DNA of 64,000 nt. It comes from an uncultured bacterium (GTDB taxonomy: Bacteria > Bacillota > Clostridia > Lachnospirales > Lachnospiraceae). The first letter of the stretch is position 1. Every line of letters begins with the position of its first letter. The translations under genes and the position numbers were made by a program. The notes beneath the pieces were generated by a model. It did not search any database, was not told the origin of the DNA, and saw only the letters and a list, made by a program, of their open reading frames with translations. Shown here one piece after another: positions 46,289 to 54,753 of this stretch. Location: NCBI GenBank assembly GCA_947073545.1, contig CAMTMP010000015.1, forward strand, positions 1 to 64,000. Reading direction: 5' to 3'.

Positions 46289-47794
46289 CTATGTTAGTTC
46301 AATAACATTCTGCAAAAATTCAATTAGCTCTTCTACAAATTCCCTATTTGATAGGGAGCCCTTGCCCTTCTTTGATTCATAAACTATGTCCTCAACAAAA
46401 TTCATCTCCAGAGCCTTGGCGACACAAGGATAAACATATTCATTTGTTTTTGTAAACCAGCTTTTTCTAACTTCCTCCATCTCACTTTCATCATAAGAAA
46501 TATCGATATTCAGTTTTTCTGCTACCTGACTTGCTAAAAAACAAGCCAGATTCCAATTTATATGAATACTGTCATAGAAAATCAATTCCTTCTTGTAATT
46601 CCGCAAGATATAATCCGCAACGTGAAAAGAAGATTTGCGATCCAGAACCTTGACTCTCTTTACCGCTTTATTAAAATTATCAACGATCTCTTCTTTAGTC
46701 CAATAATTCCCCCCAGACACTTTTGCATAAATTTCATCATGACTATATCCCTCCTCTAGCATTTTTGCCACTTCTTTATCCCGATACCCGCCTCCTATCG
46801 CCTTATAATATTTCTCAAAATTAATGTATGCTTCATCCGGTACAGTCGGTGTATCCATTTGCATGAACTGTCCATTAAAAAAGTAAAAAGGATATTTCAA
46901 TTTGATTGCATTATGATATTCTTTATCTACCAGTCTCCCATGCCCTATTTCTGACCCACTATCCATAAATGCATCTCTATACAGCACCGCATCACATAAT
47001 TTCCCGTATAACTTCTGCCTTCTCCGGTCTGCATAACTACTTTTCATCCAGACAGAATCTTCAAGATACAATACCGTGTATTCTTGCCAGAAGTAACGGT
47101 TTAAAGACACAATTATCCGTATTATATTTTCCTGACAATTCCCCATAGATACAAAAAGCTTATTTTGAAATTCCAACGGGAAGCCAAAATCCTTCTCTGA
47201 TGAATAACCTAGGTTCATTAACTTTTCTGCCATTTCAACCTGCGCATCACTGCAAATTACAATAAAAATATCTTCATACCCTCTCAACTCTTCCGGTCTT
47301 ACCACCGGCAGTCCACAAAACTCTCCTTCCTCACTCCAATTAGAAATAAAACCTCTTATATGTAGAGTATCCTCATATCTTTGATAAAAACTTTTGCCGT
47401 TTTCTCCTGCTCCAAAAATCCATATGTCTTTTTCTTTAATTTTATTTTGATTCATCTTCCTTTTATCATACTCTAAACGATAATATAAGGAATCCATATA
47501 ATCTTCTTCAAAATAAAGACTTTTTTTATAAAATATATAGTCCCAGCGTGCCCTGTTACACTCATCCTGTTCCGTGCATAAGACAATATAATATTGTGAA
47601 ATTATCTCTTCTGCCTTTTCACTTCCATACATCACAACTTCAGGAAGCGATTCTTTTTTTCGGTATTCCTTAAAACCTTCTTTTAAAATGATATATCCAA
47701 TTTCAAACTTCTTTTTAAACAGAAAATAAAATTGTTCACATTCTTTCCAATATCCCAATAGCGCTACTTTTCGTTTTAATTCTGTGCACATCAT
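46289..47794 (-). CDS. WcbI-like protein with tandem Rossmann-like modules
   Basis: A 501-residue protein. Residues 8-100 are a degenerate module (K-V-A-L-L-G-Y-W), 121-205 a canonical one (I-W-I-F-G-A-G-E-N-G-K-S). From about 210 the C-terminal domain resembles WcbI, a putative polysaccharide acetyltransferase or esterase of SGNH-like fold. The nucleophile-like block is S-M-G-N-C-Q at 216-221 and the last block F-Y-D-S-I-H-I-N. WcbI is known from capsule loci, with CoA binding reported for the family as far as I recall. It overlaps the preceding SGNH gene by 4 bases. Confidence 0.75.
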   Translation of the reverse strand: MMCTELKRKVALLGYWKECEQFYFLFKKKFEIGYIILKEGFKEYRKKESLPEVVMYGSEKAEEIISQYYIVLCTEQDECNRARWDYIFYKKSLYFEEDYMDSLYYRLEYDKRKMNQNKIKEKDIWIFGAGENGKSFYQRYEDTLHIRGFISNWSEEGEFCGLPVVRPEELRGYEDIFIVICSDAQVEMAEKLMNLGYSSEKDFGFPLEFQNKLFVSMGNCQENIIRIIVSLNRYFWQEYTVLYLEDSVWMKSSYADRRRQKLYGKLCDAVLYRDAFMDSGSEIGHGRLVDKEYHNAIKLKYPFYFFNGQFMQMDTPTVPDEAYINFEKYYKAIGGGYRDKEVAKMLEEGYSHDEIYAKVSGGNYWTKEEIVDNFNKAVKRVKVLDRKSSFHVADYILRNYKKELIFYDSIHINWNLACFLASQVAEKLNIDISYDESEMEEVRKSWFTKTNEYVYPCVAKALEMNFVEDIVYESKKGKGSLSNREFVEELIEFLQNVIELT

Positions 47795-49608
47795 AAACCG
47801 GCAATCCCCTTCTCATCTATTACATGCAAAATCCGATCCGCTATTATCTCATTTCCTTTTTCAAACAAATGACACGAGTCCATATACACATCGGGCCTGT
47901 CATCAAAAATTCCTGTAAGATTATAGATATATGTATAATCTTCTTCTATCTTCCGGTTTTCAATCATTTCTCTAAAGAGCCTGAAAGGTTCCGCACAGTT
48001 CTCCACCCAAAATACGGAGGATGATAACACCCACTCATCTATTCCTTTTCTATTAAGCATATTGTATCTTGTTGGCTGTGCAAATGCCATAAACGCTATA
48101 TCTTTTGTCTGAGACACAGCATACATACACTTCACTTTTGACAACCAGTTCTCAAAATAATTTTCCCCCGTATCAACTCCTATATTAACTGCCGAAATAT
48201 CCATATCATTTCCCACATGCCCGGTGCCTTCCTCATGAATATTTCGAACAATAAGATCAAACATCTGCTTCAAATAGGGAATTGCAAAGGGATGTCCGGG
48301 ATCCTCACATAAATCATTAAACCCGTCATAAACAATTATCAGATTCGGATTTAGTGGTAAAATATCTCTTTCCAGCTTAATCAACTCTTGTGTTGACGTA
48401 TAACCACATGTGCCTCCGTTGTACACCGTCACTGCATCATTCGGCCACTTCTCATATAAAATCCTGGCCCAGTTACGCTTATCATAAATATCATCTGTAG
48501 TGCTTCCCCCAAGAACAGCTATTTTAAAGTCTCCCGGCTTTTCTTCTCCATATATAGCTATCCCCGGATATCTGCTATTCTCTTTATAGGTATATCCTAA
48601 ATTGATGTCCAACATACTTTCCAAAATATAATTACAAAAACTCAGCTGAGGCATGATGTTAAAGTCAATATTTTTTTTCAAGCCCAAATCATGCATTTTA
48701 TTAATTTTTACTTTATCATTTTCCAGAATAATAAAATAATCATCCTCATATAATAAATCTTCAATAAGTTTAACGGAGTATTCTGTGTGCTCCTTCTTAT
48801 CTGTCTCATCATATACAAAACCATGAAAATTAAAATCCAACAATTGAATACATTTTGCTGTCTTCAAATTTCTCTCCGTCTGTTCACCATAAAAATATAT
48901 CTTCTTAGTGCCAAAGAAAACTTTCATATTATAAATATACTGCACAATAATCGGAAGATTTTCATCTGAGGAATAAACATATTTCAAATACTTACCAATC
49001 GTTTCTTCATAAAAGAATCTGCGCTGTCTATATTGCTTCCGTTGCAATAATATATCCATTTCTTTATATTTTGCTGAAGCCTCAATAACAGAAGTATCTT
49101 CCGACAGCTTAGACAAAATGTCTATACCGTAAACTGGCAGCCCTGCCTTGGAACTCCCGTCACTGCATTTTGTTGTATCAGAGTCTATAAAGCAATGTAA
49201 TCCTTCCCCCATTCCCCTCCGGGTTAACTGTTCATGCACTTCCAATCCATATTTACCTGCACCAAAGATAACCATACGCTCTTTGTTTACCATTGGATTC
49301 AAAACCGTAGCTGTCTGGCATATATCATACAATCCCTCTTCATATTCTTTTGCGCTAAAAACCACTGCCTCTTCTATGTCTAGCGCCCCTATATCTACGA
49401 TTGGTTTATGAAACGCTTCCTTTCCAATATATGCCGACTCATCAGTCGCAAAGCCGTCCACATATATTTCCATGATCAGGAAACGGCAAAACAACGACAA
49501 CGCTCCCTCCTTTTGTTCTCTGTCTTCCTTAAACCAAATATACTTTTTTAGGCTGCTATATACCAAAGGATTCGTAATGAATAACTGCTCAGGTTCTTTC
49601 ATTCTCAT
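47791..49608 (-). CDS. SGNH-hydrolase-type protein with two N-terminal Rossmann-like modules
   Basis: A 605-residue protein starting behind GAGGAG. A canonical module begins at about 111 (M-V-I-F-G-A-G-K-Y-G), a degenerate one at about 235 (K-I-Y-F-Y-G-E-Q-T-E). From about 362 an SGNH/GDSL-type domain follows: V-L-G-G-S-T-T as block I, Y-N-G-G-T-C-G-Y, Y-D-G-F-N-D-L as the N block and Y-M-D-S-C-H-L-F as the Asp-His block. Such domains are acyl-esterases or acyltransferases. There is no signal peptide, so it likely acts on a cytosolic glycan precursor. Confidence 0.78.
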   Translation of the reverse strand: MRMKEPEQLFITNPLVYSSLKKYIWFKEDREQKEGALSLFCRFLIMEIYVDGFATDESAYIGKEAFHKPIVDIGALDIEEAVVFSAKEYEEGLYDICQTATVLNPMVNKERMVIFGAGKYGLEVHEQLTRRGMGEGLHCFIDSDTTKCSDGSSKAGLPVYGIDILSKLSEDTSVIEASAKYKEMDILLQRKQYRQRRFFYEETIGKYLKYVYSSDENLPIIVQYIYNMKVFFGTKKIYFYGEQTERNLKTAKCIQLLDFNFHGFVYDETDKKEHTEYSVKLIEDLLYEDDYFIILENDKVKINKMHDLGLKKNIDFNIMPQLSFCNYILESMLDINLGYTYKENSRYPGIAIYGEEKPGDFKIAVLGGSTTDDIYDKRNWARILYEKWPNDAVTVYNGGTCGYTSTQELIKLERDILPLNPNLIIVYDGFNDLCEDPGHPFAIPYLKQMFDLIVRNIHEEGTGHVGNDMDISAVNIGVDTGENYFENWLSKVKCMYAVSQTKDIAFMAFAQPTRYNMLNRKGIDEWVLSSSVFWVENCAEPFRLFREMIENRKIEEDYTYIYNLTGIFDDRPDVYMDSCHLFEKGNEIIADRILHVIDEKGIAGL

Positions 49609-49623
49609 ATGTTCTCCTCAAGA

Positions 49624-49956
49624 TTAGAAGTTATAAATATATGCCGGTAATTTTTCCTCTCCATGCTCTTTGGAGTGCTGTACATAATCTTCCCCTGCAT
49701 CCTGTGATTTCAACTTCAATGCAGAAACCAAAACAACTTTCATACACTCCAGCATCACCGGATCTTCATTCCACATTTGGTTCAGTTCTTCTTCTAATTC
49801 CGGGAGCGTTTCAAATCCATATTCCCTGATATAGGGCAACTCATCCCTCTTAATAAAGTAACTCTCCTTTGCATCATCCATTTGCGTATAATAATTATGC
49901 CGATAACTACACGCAAGATGATACAATGTTTGTTTTTCCCGTTTGCACTTATCCAT
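49624..49956 (-). CDS. Small conserved-looking protein of unknown function
   Basis: A 110-residue acidic, mostly helical protein with no membrane segment. Visible pieces are Y-H-L-A-C-S-Y-R-H-N-Y-Y, L-P-Y-I-R-E-Y-G-F-E-T-L-P-E-L and P-A-Y-I-Y-N-F at the end. It sits 10 bases after the carbamoyltransferase gene and 15 before the SGNH gene, and shares their codon style, so it is probably translated. I recognise no family. A partner of the carbamoyltransferase is one idea from position only. Confidence 0.6.
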   Translation of the reverse strand: MDKCKREKQTLYHLACSYRHNYYTQMDDAKESYFIKRDELPYIREYGFETLPELEEELNQMWNEDPVMLECMKVVLVSALKLKSQDAGEDYVQHSKEHGEEKLPAYIYNF

Positions 49957-49966
49957 ATACGCTCCT

Positions 49967-51808
49967 TTAATCTAGTACATAAAGTTTACGCCAATCCTCT
50001 GTTTCATGCCATTCAGGCTGCTCATTCTTGTATAAGATATAATTCTCTAATACAAGTACATCCATATCCGTACGCATAAAACACTCATACGCATTCCGGG
50101 GTGTACACACAATCGGCTCCCCCCTTACATTAAACGAAGTATTGACTATCACACTATATCCTGTCAAATTTTTAAATTCTGTTAAAACTTTATAATAATA
50201 TGGATTGGTTTCTTCACTTACTGTCTGAATCCGCGCACTATAATCAACATGTGTAACCGCTGGTATATCTGAGCGCTTCTTCTTAACAATCTCCAACATA
50301 TTATTATTATATTTTTTTAAATCATCCTGTACTGTTGCTGCCTGCCTGCGCTCCTTACATACATCTTCCACGATCAGCATATAAGGGCTTTCATCTGCCA
50401 ACTCAAAATATTCTGCAACATCTTCCTTTAAAACAGACGGAGCAAATGGTCTAAATGACTCTCTATATTTAATTTTCTTATTTAGCTTCACCTGCATTTG
50501 TTCTGAACGGGCATCCGCAATAATACTCCTGTTTCCAAGCGCCCTCGGTCCAAACTCCATCCTCCCCTGAAACAGGCCGATAACTCTTTCGGCTGCTAAT
50601 TCCTCAGCTATTTTTTTATATAAAATACTTTCATCCAGCCTATGATATATATATTGATTATCCTTTAAATATTTTTCTATTTCGTCTGAGGAATAACGCG
50701 GGCCAAGATAACTCCCCTTTTGGGAATCATTTTCCTTTATTTCTCTCGAAATACCCGCATACTGATAAGAAGCATACAAAGCAGCGCCAAGACTGCCGCC
50801 TGCATCTCCAGCCGCTGGCTGAATCCACATATTTTTGAAAATATTACTATTCTTGATTTTACCGTTTGCCACACAATTTAACGCTACGCCGCCGGCAAGA
50901 ACCAAATTCTCTATATCCGCTCCATACGCCATTTTTGCATGCTGTATCATTTTTAATATAATGTCTTCCACTACTTTCTGAGCAGATGCAGCAATATCCA
51001 TTTCGCGTTTAGTAATCTCTGTCTCTGGCAGCCTTCGCGCTCCGCCAAAAAGCTGCTCAAATTTATGATTTGTCATTGCACGGCCATACTGATAATCAAA
51101 ATACTCTAAATTTAACTGAAAAGATCCGTCCTCCTTTATATCTAACAACTCATTTCTAATAATGTCTTCATACACAGGCTCCCCATATGGCGCCAGTCCC
51201 ATAAATTTGTAATCACCTGAATTTACTTTAAATCCACAGAAATAAGTAAATGCACTGTATAACAAGCCAAGTGAATGCGGAAACCGTAATTCCTCTTTCA
51301 ATACCAGTTTACTTCCACTCCCTACGCCAATCGTAGTTGTGGCCCATTCTCCTACACCATCCAACGTAACCACCACCGCCTTTTCAAACGGAGACGGATA
51401 AAAGGCTGAAGCCGCATGGGAAACATGATGCTCACACACCAAAAACTTCCTTTTCGGATTTTTCCCCAGTATTCCTTCCAAGGATTTATGTATCCATAAT
51501 TTATCAGAAAACATGGAATCAAAACTGCGTTCGATAATGTCCCGGGAATCATCACCTGCTGTAATAATATTTTTGATATAACGGTCTAATGTATACAACG
51601 GATTATCATAAAATACGACTATGTCTATATCTGCCGCTTTCATTTTTGCTTCCTGCAAACAATATTGAACCGCGTTAGCCGGCATCCGCAAATCATGTTT
51701 TATCCTGGTGAATCGTTCCTCCTGCGCTGCGGCAATTATTTCTCCGTTCACTATAAGACTCGCGCCAGAATCATGATATAATGCAGATATTCCCAAAACA
51801 TTCATCAT
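49967..51808 (-). CDS. NodU/TobZ-family carbamoyltransferase
   Basis: A 613-residue protein. The N-terminal Kae1-like domain shows Y-H-D-S-G-A-S, A-A-A-Q-E-E-R-F-T-R and the metal-binding H-x3-H (in C-E-H-H-V-S-H-A-A-S-A-F). G-G-V-A-L-N-C follows. The C-terminal YrdC-like part has F-G-P-R-A-L-G-N-R-S-I, D-Y-S-A-R-I-Q-T-V and T-S-F-N-V-R-G-E-P-I-V. Family members make carbamoyl-adenylate from carbamoyl phosphate and transfer the carbamoyl group to a sugar hydroxyl. Here it should decorate a glycan sugar. Two consecutive ATG codons start the gene behind GAGGAA. Confidence 0.92.
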   Translation of the reverse strand: MMNVLGISALYHDSGASLIVNGEIIAAAQEERFTRIKHDLRMPANAVQYCLQEAKMKAADIDIVVFYDNPLYTLDRYIKNIITAGDDSRDIIERSFDSMFSDKLWIHKSLEGILGKNPKRKFLVCEHHVSHAASAFYPSPFEKAVVVTLDGVGEWATTTIGVGSGSKLVLKEELRFPHSLGLLYSAFTYFCGFKVNSGDYKFMGLAPYGEPVYEDIIRNELLDIKEDGSFQLNLEYFDYQYGRAMTNHKFEQLFGGARRLPETEITKREMDIAASAQKVVEDIILKMIQHAKMAYGADIENLVLAGGVALNCVANGKIKNSNIFKNMWIQPAAGDAGGSLGAALYASYQYAGISREIKENDSQKGSYLGPRYSSDEIEKYLKDNQYIYHRLDESILYKKIAEELAAERVIGLFQGRMEFGPRALGNRSIIADARSEQMQVKLNKKIKYRESFRPFAPSVLKEDVAEYFELADESPYMLIVEDVCKERRQAATVQDDLKKYNNNMLEIVKKKRSDIPAVTHVDYSARIQTVSEETNPYYYKVLTEFKNLTGYSVIVNTSFNVRGEPIVCTPRNAYECFMRTDMDVLVLENYILYKNEQPEWHETEDWRKLYVLD

Positions 51809-51830
51809 CTATTCCTCTTTTCCATTTGTT

Positions 51831-53363
51831 CTATATATTCAACAATGTACTGGCAAATTTCAACGCATTCACCATTTCCACTGACTCCCTGTTTCCAACT
51901 ATATTGGCGCCAAGCGCCCCACCAATATTCCCCATAAATGTCCCAATTTCCATCGGTGCACCTGCCGCTGCAAATATACCTGCCAAAGAAAAAAATGCAT
52001 CTCCTGCACCTATTGTATCTTTTACTGACAAAGTAAATGCCGGACATTTTTCTATCTCTTCATCATCAATCTGCCACGCTCCACGGGCGCCCCTTGTCAA
52101 CCAGCCATTTCCGTTCAAGTGCCGTCTAAGTTCTTTCAACTTCACCTCTTCACTATCCACATATGATGGAAATGCCAGATTCAGCTCATTCTGATCCGCA
52201 GTAAAAATATCTGCCCTGCTATATTTCGTGATTATATTCATCCCTTTATTAGATGAATTCGTCTGACAATTAAGTATCAAATATTTTGCTCTCTTCTGTA
52301 CGATTTCCATGACTTCCTCATCAACCAGCCCGTGTCCAAAATCACACAGAAAAACTGCATCATATTCATCAATCATCTCATTTAATTTTTCTATAAATTT
52401 TCTTTTTACTTCTTTCTCATATCCTGGCTTTTCCGGAATATTATTAATGGCAAATATTTTACGGTATTCATCACGTTTTTCATTTCTTGTAAGATATCTC
52501 TGCTTAATAATCGTAGGAACTTTTTTACTGTAAACTAACCTGAGATTAATTTTATCTGCATATTCATCAAACATACCTAAACGAATATTTTCTTCGTCTC
52601 CAATAATAGATAACAAGGTTACATCCGACGTAAAAGTTGATAAGTGCCGCGCTACAGCCACCGAGCCGCCAAAATACTCCTCCGTGTTACTCAACCTTGC
52701 TGAATACCCCATATCTTTGGACATCATTCCCTGTACATTGCAATATGTATATTTGTCAATAATGACATCTCCTATTACCAGAACCTTCAGATGACCAGCT
52801 TTTTCCGCATAATTTTTGATATCCTCCATGGAACACTTTTGCTTAAAATTTTCCATATAGTTTCTGACATCCTCTGGCAGCCCTGACATTGCAGTATTTA
52901 TTAATTTCGTTGAACTAAATACCTGTCCTGTCGTAAACTCTATTTTCCCTCCATGCTTTTCTACCAATTCCTGTTCTTCTGCTATTTTCCCCGTAATATC
53001 ATCCTTTGCGTTTCTATACTCTTCTCCTTTTACATAGATATCCGGTTCAACCACCTGTACAATATCGTTCACCGTATATTCTTCTGACAACATAACATAA
53101 TCAATGCACTCCATTGCCGCAAGAAATTTCAGGCGCAGTTCGTCACTAAAATACGGCCTTCCAGGCCCTTTTCTGACATATTTTTCCGACGTCACAGACA
53201 CAACTAAGATATCTCCCATGGTTTTAGCCTGTTCAAAATGGATAATATGACCCGGATGTACAAGATCAAACACTCCATGGCACAAAACCACAGTTTTATT
53301 ATCCTGTTTCAATTTATTCTTTATTTCCTTTTCATACTCCACTTTTGTAATTATTTTTCCCAT
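51831..53363 (-). CDS. Heptose-1-phosphate nucleotidyltransferase/heptose-7-phosphate kinase fusion, reversed HldE order
   Basis: A 510-residue bifunctional protein. Residues about 20-150 are the HldC-type nucleotidyltransferase (C-H-G-V-F-D-L-V-H-P-G-H, K-G-P-G-R-P). Residues about 190-510 are a PfkB-type sugar kinase (V-I-G-D-V-I-I-D, E-E-Y-F-G-G-S-V-A-V-A, D-T-I-G-A-G-D-A-F-F). In E. coli HldE the kinase comes first; here the order is swapped. With GmhA and GmhB in the same train it should phosphorylate heptose-7-P at C1 and later form ADP-heptose. Confidence 0.88.
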   Translation of the reverse strand: MGKIITKVEYEKEIKNKLKQDNKTVVLCHGVFDLVHPGHIIHFEQAKTMGDILVVSVTSEKYVRKGPGRPYFSDELRLKFLAAMECIDYVMLSEEYTVNDIVQVVEPDIYVKGEEYRNAKDDITGKIAEEQELVEKHGGKIEFTTGQVFSSTKLINTAMSGLPEDVRNYMENFKQKCSMEDIKNYAEKAGHLKVLVIGDVIIDKYTYCNVQGMMSKDMGYSARLSNTEEYFGGSVAVARHLSTFTSDVTLLSIIGDEENIRLGMFDEYADKINLRLVYSKKVPTIIKQRYLTRNEKRDEYRKIFAINNIPEKPGYEKEVKRKFIEKLNEMIDEYDAVFLCDFGHGLVDEEVMEIVQKRAKYLILNCQTNSSNKGMNIITKYSRADIFTADQNELNLAFPSYVDSEEVKLKELRRHLNGNGWLTRGARGAWQIDDEEIEKCPAFTLSVKDTIGAGDAFFSLAGIFAAAGAPMEIGTFMGNIGGALGANIVGNRESVEMVNALKFASTLLNI

Positions 53364-53402
53364 ATCAGACCATCCCGAAATATCTCTGTTGTTATTTTCT
53401 CA

Positions 53403-54734
53403 CTAATCCCGAAGCAAAACATCTGCCACATCTAAAAGATACAAGTTGTTTTTCAGGTAACTCCAGCTTATTTTGCTTTCATTAATCGTATAGCCTTTCA
53501 TACCATATTTTTTGCGTTCTTTTGCATATTCATGGCTTTTATACCAACTTTCTATTATGATTCGATATTTTCTCATGCATTCAGTTTCTTCTGGTGATTC
53601 CTTCCATACCCCATCTAAACGCAAATTCATTTCCTTTACCGCTTCATAGATTTCCTCTTCCGTATTGTCAATCAACAATACTTTCTTTTCTTTAAAATTT
53701 GAATAGTATACATGACATTCATTTACGATATCCAGCACTTCATAAAGATTGAGACACCGTCCCTCCTCTTCTGACCAGAACTTTTTGGGCATATACATAT
53801 TCTGCTCCATAAATACACATGATTCCCAGCCTGTAGTCATCCCAACTGCATTAACAATGATACAAGGTCTTCCAAAATATCCTGGCAAAACCCATAACCC
53901 GGAATTGGAGGCAACCATAAACTTACACTTCTGTATCAAATAAAAATCCATTAGTTCATCGTAATATTGATTCGCGTAATCTATAACTCCCGGAATGGTA
54001 CACTCATTGCTCTCAAACTTTCCCATCCTGACAGACTTGATTCCTTCTTGCTGCAAATAGAAACATGCCTGTTGAAAGGAATTGATATCACAGTTAGAAA
54101 TTGATGTCTCTCTGGCATAATCCTCACCATAGTTAGCTTGTTTCTCCTTTTCCTCCCGGGCATGTATACAAACAAACTCCCCTTCTATGTGAAGTGCAGC
54201 AAATTTTTTTTCCGCCTCAACAATCAAGTCAGAAGACAACTCTATAATCGGAGTTCCTATTTTTGTTACTATGTATCCTGCTTCCCTAAACTTATACCTG
54301 TTGAAAGAATTTAAGTTTACCTCTCCCTTATGATTTCTCAAGACATAAATCCAAAAGTCAATATTACTGTCATCGATAATATACACATATTGGCGAATTA
54401 ATTCTAAAGCTCTGTCATTAAATACGCCCCCCTTATAAGTATCCGGAAAAAGAGGCAACACTACATGCAACTCCAGACTTCTTAACTTATTTTCATAAAG
54501 ATCATATACCATCCGCATAAGCCGAGGCATACTTTCTCCCACAGCTTCCATTCCAATGCCATATAGATTGATCTTGGTATATTCGGACTTTATAGATTGC
54601 CACTTCTTTTCATAAAATCCATCTGAAATCAACCGCCTTTTATACTGATGTAACTTTTCTTCATATGGATTTTGTCTCTCAACTTCGTGACATATATCTT
54701 GTTTTTTTAAAAAAATGTCCTTTATTTTCTTCAA
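53403..54734 (-). CDS. TIGR04372-type putative glycosyltransferase
   Basis: A 443-residue protein. Typical segments of this GT-B-like family are F-V-C-I-H-A-R-E, a R-M-G-K-F-E region (after G-I-K-S-V), V-I-D-Y-A-N, D-F-Y-L-I-Q-K-C-K-F-M-V-A-S-N-S-G and Y-F-G-R-P-C-I-I-V-N. The stretch with a S-N-S-G loop followed by G-R-P resembles the nucleotide-binding half of fucosyltransferase- or heptosyltransferase-like folds. The N-terminal 30 residues are charged. Family members occur with carbamoyltransferases and unusual-sugar genes. Activity is predicted only. Confidence 0.75.
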   Translation of the reverse strand: MKKIKDIFLKKQDICHEVERQNPYEEKLHQYKRRLISDGFYEKKWQSIKSEYTKINLYGIGMEAVGESMPRLMRMVYDLYENKLRSLELHVVLPLFPDTYKGGVFNDRALELIRQYVYIIDDSNIDFWIYVLRNHKGEVNLNSFNRYKFREAGYIVTKIGTPIIELSSDLIVEAEKKFAALHIEGEFVCIHAREEKEKQANYGEDYARETSISNCDINSFQQACFYLQQEGIKSVRMGKFESNECTIPGVIDYANQYYDELMDFYLIQKCKFMVASNSGLWVLPGYFGRPCIIVNAVGMTTGWESCVFMEQNMYMPKKFWSEEEGRCLNLYEVLDIVNECHVYYSNFKEKKVLLIDNTEEEIYEAVKEMNLRLDGVWKESPEETECMRKYRIIIESWYKSHEYAKERKKYGMKGYTINESKISWSYLKNNLYLLDVADVLLRD

Positions 54735-54753
54735 CCTGCATTAAGCTCCTTTA

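Noticed and set aside
53403-54734. A copy of the YGAG module at the N terminus (I-N-L-Y-G-I-G) of the TIGR04372-type protein
   Set aside because: The following residues do not show the D-end strand and G-x-P-V pattern; it fits the first strand of the glycosyltransferase fold instead.
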